DNA of 64,000 bases from Trametes villosa (lineage: Eukaryota; Basidiomycota; Agaricomycetes; Polyporales; Polyporaceae): positions 1 through 64,000 of the forward strand of contig PUDQ02000044.1 of the NCBI GenBank assembly GCA_002964805.2, given 5' to 3'. Shown here in pieces: positions 58,057 to 64,000 of the stretch (position 1 is its first letter; every line of letters starts with the position of its first letter). The translations under genes and the position numbers were made by a program. Below the pieces are notes generated by a model. It was given only the letters and a program-made list of their open reading frames with translations. It did not search any database and was not told the DNA's origin.

Positions 58057-60537
58057 CGTAGCCAGCGATGAGCTCGGGGGCGGAGACGGTGAGGAGAGGG
58101 AGAGATGTGTCGGAGAGCGTCTGAGTGCGCTGCCTCCTCCTGTTCCCTGCGCAGCCCGTACGCGCCCACAACGGCGGACCGGGTTAGGGTCAGGTCGAGC
58201 GCCGGCTGGCTGCCCATCGCGATCGACGTCATCGCCGGTCTCGAGTCTCTCGACGGTCGCGTCCCACTGCGCTCCCTCGCTGCTGCACTCGCTCGCTCTC
58301 GTGCCGTCTGCTGGGTGCGCACGTCTATCCGTGCCCGTGTCCCTCTCTCGCCCGCTCCGAGGACGCCCCGCCGCGCCCACGCTGCATGTCTGACCCCGAG
58401 CTCGAGGGTGTTTCGAGTCTCCCCAGCGGCTTGCGCTCAGCCGTCCCCCGCCCGCCCCGTCCTCCCGCGCGCGTTGCCCCTTGTGCATAGTGCTATCGTC
58501 GCACAGGCGCACCAGTCTAGCTCCAGGTCACTTCCCCGACCCTCTCCGCCCCGCGTTCCTCCTGCCCCTCGCATCGGACGCTCGCGCGGACTGCATACAG
58601 CCACTCCGCCCACGCGCTCCATTCAAGATGACCGCGATTTCGCCTAGAAGCGCATGTATCTTCGCACGGAATACATTGGTGGTCTTGTAGCCACCCCCCC
58701 TCGCGCGCGCGTCCACCTGCACGGGGCACGTCCTGCGGACGTACCGCATCTGCTTACATCCTCCGCCCGGGCTCGCTGCAGGCGGCCGAACATGCGCGCC
58801 GGAAGCCCAAATCGCTCTATGACACTCCAAAGGCGAGTGCAATTTTGTCTCTCGCCTCCCCTACGCTTCGGAAGTAGGCCCGAGGCCCGTCCAATTCCCC
58901 TCGCGCGTGCGTGATTCCGCGAACGCCTCCCCGCGCCTGTCCTGCTTTCTGCACGGAAACTCTCCAAGTTGCTCAACGTACGTCCTCTTACTATCAGTAT
59001 CCTATGCTGATGAATCCATAGTCCAAGCCGTCGCACCCGCACCGTGGACGCCATCGACGATCCGCCGCCTCCCCTCACGATAGGCGCTCAGAATATTGAC
59101 ATTTTCCGCCGATGCGTCCCCTCCCAGGGCACCGCCAGCAAGCGCGAAATGACGCGAAACATACAAGGAGGTGCGTACTACCGTACGGGCTACGAGATAT
59201 TCGCGCGGCAACGTTCGCCCCGACACCCCCTCACCGGCTACAGAACTTGAATCACGCCCTGCAGCACCGACCCAACCGCGCCTGCAGCCCGCCCCGCCTC
59301 CGCCTCCGCCTCCGCTGCGCGCCCCGCACGCGCATAGTGAGTACTAGCACCATCGGCACCACTGCGCACGCCGCCCGGCCCACTCACGCGCCGTGCCAGA
59401 GCCGCGTGGCCACGGAGGGTGCACACGGCCCCGCGCTCGCCGTCAGTCCCATGCAACACGGCGCACACCCGGAGCACGGCGTCGGGATCTGTCGTAGAGG
59501 TGCGTGAGTACCGCTGCGCTACAGTCTCCGAGGACGTACTCACACTCTCGATGCGGCAGAGACGGGCGAGGGGGGATGGGGGGCGAGAGAGCGCGGGATG
59601 GACGGATGGACGGACGGACGGGGAGGGGGCGATGCGTGCTCCCTGCACGTCCCTCCAGGTTTTGTGTGCCCCTGGTGTGCACGGACCGCACCGCACCACG
59701 GCGTGCTTGCGCGCGCGCACGTCCGTCCCCGTCGCCCCTCGCTTCCCTCCTCGGGCCCCCGGGCGTGCTCCGCCGCCGTCGCACTGCACTAGGAGCCCCC
59801 CCGCGCACCGCGGGCTGCGTCGTCATCTCCCGCGCACGGCGCACCCGAGCAGCGACGCGCTCCGCCGTCCGCCATCCATCCGTCGTCGGCCTGTGCGGCC
59901 AGCGGAGACGCCGTCTCGTCGTCAGCAGCCCGCAGCAGCCCGGGGCGGCAAGACGGCGCATCGCACACCGGCAGCAACACGAGCACGCACGACGCAGACG
60001 AGGTGGACGGACGCAGCACGGTGCTCGCTACGACGGCCGGGCGATATCTCGGTGCCCCAGACAGTCCCCGAAGCGGCGCGCCCGCGCCCCAGGCCCTGGT
60101 CGGCGGCGATGCACCTCGAGCCCCCATGACGTGCACGGCACGTTCCGCCGCAGAGCACGGAGAGCACGTCACTCCGTCCGATGTGCAGGACGCGCGGCAC
60201 GGCGTGGTGCCCGCCCGCGCCCGATCGAGCGCACGCCCGAGGGAGAGACGGTGCGCACTAGTGGAAACGCGCGCCCGTGTCGGGTCCTGGCCGCCGCCCC
60301 GCCGCCGCCCCGTCCACTCACGCACTCCCCACGCCACGGACGCCGCTGTGAGGACGGCGCTCGATCCGCAACAGCCTGCACCGAAACTCCCGCCGCCGGA
60401 CGTCGAGGGGCTCGGACGGCGGCACACCGTTCGAGAGAGGAGCTCTGCGCTCCCGACACCGCGGCGCTGCATAGGTGAGTGCGTCCATTCTGCGTCCGCA
60501 CGCGCGCCGTACGTACGCACCAGTGGTATGATCGGAT

Positions 60538-60627
60538 GCGAATAGTATGCACCTCCCTCGACGTCATGCGAATAGTATGCACCTCCCTCGACGTCATGCG
60601 AATAGTATGCACCTCCCTCGACGTCAT
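60538..60627. repeat. 30-bp tandem repeat, three copies (unit 3)
   Basis: Same three-copy array as in unit 2 at an offset of 12279. Confidence 0.95.
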
Positions 60628-63502
60628 GCGCGTTCTGCCCGCCCCGGTCTCCGTCCCCGTCTGCACGCCTGCCAGCGAGTGCACTGTGCCGCCCGATTCC
60701 CGACTCGTGTTCCGGGGCTGCGTGTCTCTCGCGTCCAGGGCCCGCCGTAGCAGGGCGTCATTGAGTGGGCGATGTGTACGCTCGCGGTTCGTGCGCGCCG
60801 CGCGCGTCCGACGAGTAGCTATTTGGGCACCGGATGCATACTCGTGCATTGCATGGATGCGGTTCTACCTGCTCCCCGCGATCGAGGAGCGGCGAGTGCG
60901 AGTGCTCGCTGTCGCAGTGCCGCCGCCGCCCGTTCCGGCTAACTCCTGTGCGTGTGTGGCTCAGGCTGGCATTCTCGGTGCACGAAATCTACCCCCCAGC
61001 TTTTCGGTCTGTGGCGGGGAATCGGACACAGTGCCGTGCGACTGTACCCGTCTCGAGTTCCGCAGGCGTCGTGTCCAGCTAACGGGCGGTGTAGATTAGC
61101 ACGAGCCCGAGAGCGTGTTTGAGCTCCGCAGAACGAGGCTGCACGACCCCGCGCACACGTAGTATCGACCGCTGGTGCTCTTCGCTCCGACGTCGACAAC
61201 TGGCAGCCGGGTCCGTCCACATTCTATGCATGGGCCCGCGCTCCTGCGGCGAGCCGCGACGGTAACCGGCGTTTGAAATATAGAGTATGTACACCATTCA
61301 TAGGTACTTTGTTCTGGTCCCGGGGACCTGTTCATTCCCCCGCAACGCCTAGCATGATACATACAAGCCCGCGTCGACTGGGCGCGGTGCGTCCGCGCTC
61401 GCCGCCCGGTCCGTCCGCGCGCGTGTGTACTGCTTGGAACAGCCGTCGATTCGGCGCAGAGCCCTCCAGGCTCGCGCAGTGCGCGGAGTCCAGGCGAATG
61501 TCAGTTCGCGGCCGCCCGTCTCATCACGGTTCACGGGCGGAGCCGCATTGCTGCCCGCGCACGATCCGGAGTCGCTCGTGGGGGTGCTATTCGCGCGCAG
61601 TGGGCCGCTCGCACAGTCGGATAACGGTGGGGCACCGTACGCGAGAGCGCGTGGACGATAGTCACTCCCACTGGCTGCACCACGGACCTGGAGCGCGTAC
61701 TGACCGGATTAGCCAAACTACATATCCCCGCCGTGCACTCGATGTCGTTGCTCGCGCGCTGCGCCACGAATAATAATAGTTTGAGTACGCCTCGCCCCCA
61801 CATCCAGAGCAGAACGCGCCCAGCCCCGGTCGAGGGCGGAGGCGAGCAGGGCAGACTTCACCGCTTTGCATGCCAGTGCTCGCAGCGCTCGAGCTCGACC
61901 GTCTGTGCACTTCCGCGAGCACGCGTCTTCGGCGTTTGCGCAGTGCGTGGGCACAACGCCGGAGCAGCAGCGGCCGCTGTCAAAGCGTGCAGAGGACCAC
62001 GGGCGCAGCGGCCAGGTGAAGGCTCGCTCAGCTCGAAGAACAAGCGAGGGTGCATCGGGAGGCATCCGCGGTCGCGCTATTCGTTCGCCCGGCCCACCCT
62101 GGTAGTGCTGTGTACCTCGTACACCCCGAGGCCCGATTCTTCGCCTCTTATCCCGCGACGCGCTGTAAGTAGACCACACCCGCGCCGAGCCCGGCGGCGG
62201 TCGGCAGCACTTGAGGTCGACACACGCAACGGGTAGTTGACCCAGAAATGCCCCCGGCGCGCAATCTGCCCGCTGCACTGCGTACGAGCTCACTCGAGTA
62301 CAGGCCGTGTTCGAACCGGATCGAGCGCACACGCCAGCCACTGAATACTCAAGGCTCGGCGGGCCGTCGGCAGCTACGACCGCCGTGACACATGGTGTGG
62401 CTGCATACAGAGGCTCGCACGCACTCCGCAACACCGGGCAACTCACAGTTATCACCATACAGCCGCCGGAGTCAGCGGCTTGCGGCCGGCCTCTAACGCA
62501 ACAGTGATGGTGTAGTCCGCCCGTGCGTGGGGCGTGCATGGGGCGTGCAAGGGGAGACCGGCGTCGGATGATGTGTAGACACGGTCGGGGAATACAATCC
62601 GTGCGCTGTACTGGCGTTTGAACACGGAGGCCGTGCTAGTGCCCAAGGTCGGCATGCATATGCCGAGGCATCGAAAGGCCTCGCCCCGCTCACCCTGTCA
62701 TAGTATCATTGCCTGGCCTGCGCGTTCGCGTCAACGCACGCACCGTGCCCGAGATGCCGGGGACTCCGTACCGCGAGCAAGAGCGCATCAGTGCGCGAAC
62801 AGACGTGCAAAGAACTACCACAGACGTACCATGGTGTGCGAACCAGGTGGACGGGCGGCGGCCTAGAGCGACAGAGTATGGAGCTCGTACTGCCCATACG
62901 AGCTGCCTCGCGGCTCGTGAGTGCACAGGCGCGACGACGTACCTTTAAAATTGCTAGCCCACATCACGTCGGCGCGAGCAGGTCGGCTCCGTGAATGGCA
63001 CCTTGCCGCTGAGTCTTCAGACAGCTGATGAGTCACAGGCTTGCAGAGCGGCTGGCAGAATCTACTGCGGACAGCGCCGTGGACCTACAAGTCCCCCACA
63101 GCGCGGTGGCATTTTGCCTACCTATTGAATAGATGCCAGTGTTCTTAGAAGCTTCCCCGGACTGCACTGCTGCGCAACTCACCGGAGAACAACGCTGCTG
63201 CTCGAAGCCACGGACCCGAGTTGCGTGTGTACTGCGCGCTCGGTCAGCCTGCAAAAATAGCGCACAGCACGAGACTGGAGGACAGCGCCCTTGTGGAGTT
63301 CGTACCCGCGAGGGGGAGCACATCGCGCACCAGGGATCTGGATACCACTGCGTAACTCTCCGAGACGAACCCTGACCGGGACGAGGCAAAATACCAGGAA
63401 GCGAGACGTACTCTAGTATGCATGGAGGTTCCCCCCGACGAATGCGGATCGCGGGGAGAAGAATCCGCGTGATTGCCCCTGGTTGTTGCTCCGGGGCGGG
63501 GC

Positions 63503-63734
63503 CATCAGCAAAATGCAACGTCTGTCTGGGCTCCTGGAGTGTCTGGAGTGGGCGCTTAAAAGGGTAGCTGGGTGTCTGGAGGCTCCTGGAAGTGCCTGGA
63601 CGCTCCTGGGAGCTCCTGGAAAAGAGTCTCCAGGAGAATCCAGGAGCTTCCAGTCACTCAGACGTTCCAGCTACCCTTTTAAGCGCCCGTTCCAGACACT
63701 CCAGGAGCCCAGACAGATGTTGTATTTTGCTGAT
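63503..63734. mobile_element. MITE-like palindromic insertion, about 232 bp
   Basis: Present only in unit 3; the empty site in unit 2 is at 51221-51224. Ends ATCAGCAAAAT and ATTTTGCTGAT open terminal inverted repeats of about 68 bp with only four mismatches (63504-63571 against 63734-63667). The centre is full of CTCCTGGA and its complement, so the whole element can fold as one hairpin. It is flanked by a 2-3 bp duplication (GC or GGC); the exact ends are uncertain by one base. No coding capacity. Superfamily not assigned. Confidence 0.88.
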
Positions 63735-64000
63735 GGCGCCGAGCGTTGACGTCGTGTCACGGCATTCCACTTCGGCTCGCTAGTCAGTGGGCGCGATGTA
63801 GAGCGGGTGGGGGCGCCGGTCAGGCCCTATCGGGCTACGCGTGGGAGGTGTGCTGATTGATGGGTAGCGCAACACTGAGGAGCTTGGAGAACTCACTGTT
63901 GCAAGCTATTCCAGGGCTTCCCCCGGGAGTTTTGTGCAGTAGACCGACGAGCTGTTGGAGACTTACCGAATCTCAAACAATCCAGATGACCGTGGTGTAC

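Larger units (their letters stand above)
58057..64000. other. Unit 3 spacer, running off the window
   Basis: Third copy of the spacer, near-identical to unit 2. The partner hypothetical gene would lie near 65 kb, outside the window. It carries one insertion absent from unit 2 (63503-63734). Long frames are rejected as coding for the same reasons as in units 1 and 2. Confidence 0.6.

Overview
Fungal nuclear DNA, most likely from an agaricomycete basidiomycete (a wood-decay polypore is my guess, at low confidence). The reasons are GC-rich genes cut by many 50-60 nt GT-AG introns, TTAGGG-type telomere repeats, a HET-domain gene, a Ty3/gypsy retrotransposon, and fungal housekeeping genes: Eaf3/MRG15, a Spa2-like polarity scaffold, a mitochondrial ABC1-family kinase and a Drs2-type flippase.

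Layout. (1) 1-5420: a divergent pair, casein kinase I-like (minus) and Eaf3/MRG15 (plus). (2) 5421-9201: 18 perfect CCCTAA repeats, a G-poor degenerate tract and layered subtelomeric repeats. The C-rich orientation marks 5421 as the LEFT END of a chromosome whose body runs rightward. The first 5.4 kb is therefore joined to a telomere, either by a real fusion or by an assembly chimera. (3) 9202-14009: a gypsy element in minus orientation, cut off after RNase H by the subtelomeric repeat. It keeps gag, protease, RT and RNase H, plus a proposed 5' LTR, a frameshift site and a possible self-priming signal. (4) 14552-28396: ABC1 kinase, Spa2-like gene, HET relic, aldo-keto reductase, intron-bearing tRNA-Gln and an intact HET-domain gene. 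(5) 28638-64000: a complete 20-exon P4-ATPase flippase, whose 5' part heads a head-to-tail segmental duplication (units from about 31434, 42511 and 54392; the third runs off the window). Each unit holds the flippase 5' half and a 6-7 kb gene-poor spacer. Units 1 and 2 also hold a two-exon gene of unknown function; in unit 3 its place lies beyond the window.

Reading as a whole: the right 58.5 kb behaves as a subtelomere, with repeat layering, a truncated retroelement, HET gene turnover, repeated partial gene duplication and a young MITE-like insertion present in only one unit. The two extra flippase copies keep the start codon, all checked splice sites and the phosphorylation motif, but end in the same 40-codon foreign tail. 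They could make 640-residue truncated flippases. Intron sizes, a 30-bp repeat and small indels indicate that units 2 and 3 are closer to each other than to unit 1. Exon structures were built by hand from reading phase, GT-AG sites and family expectation; no alignment or search was run.
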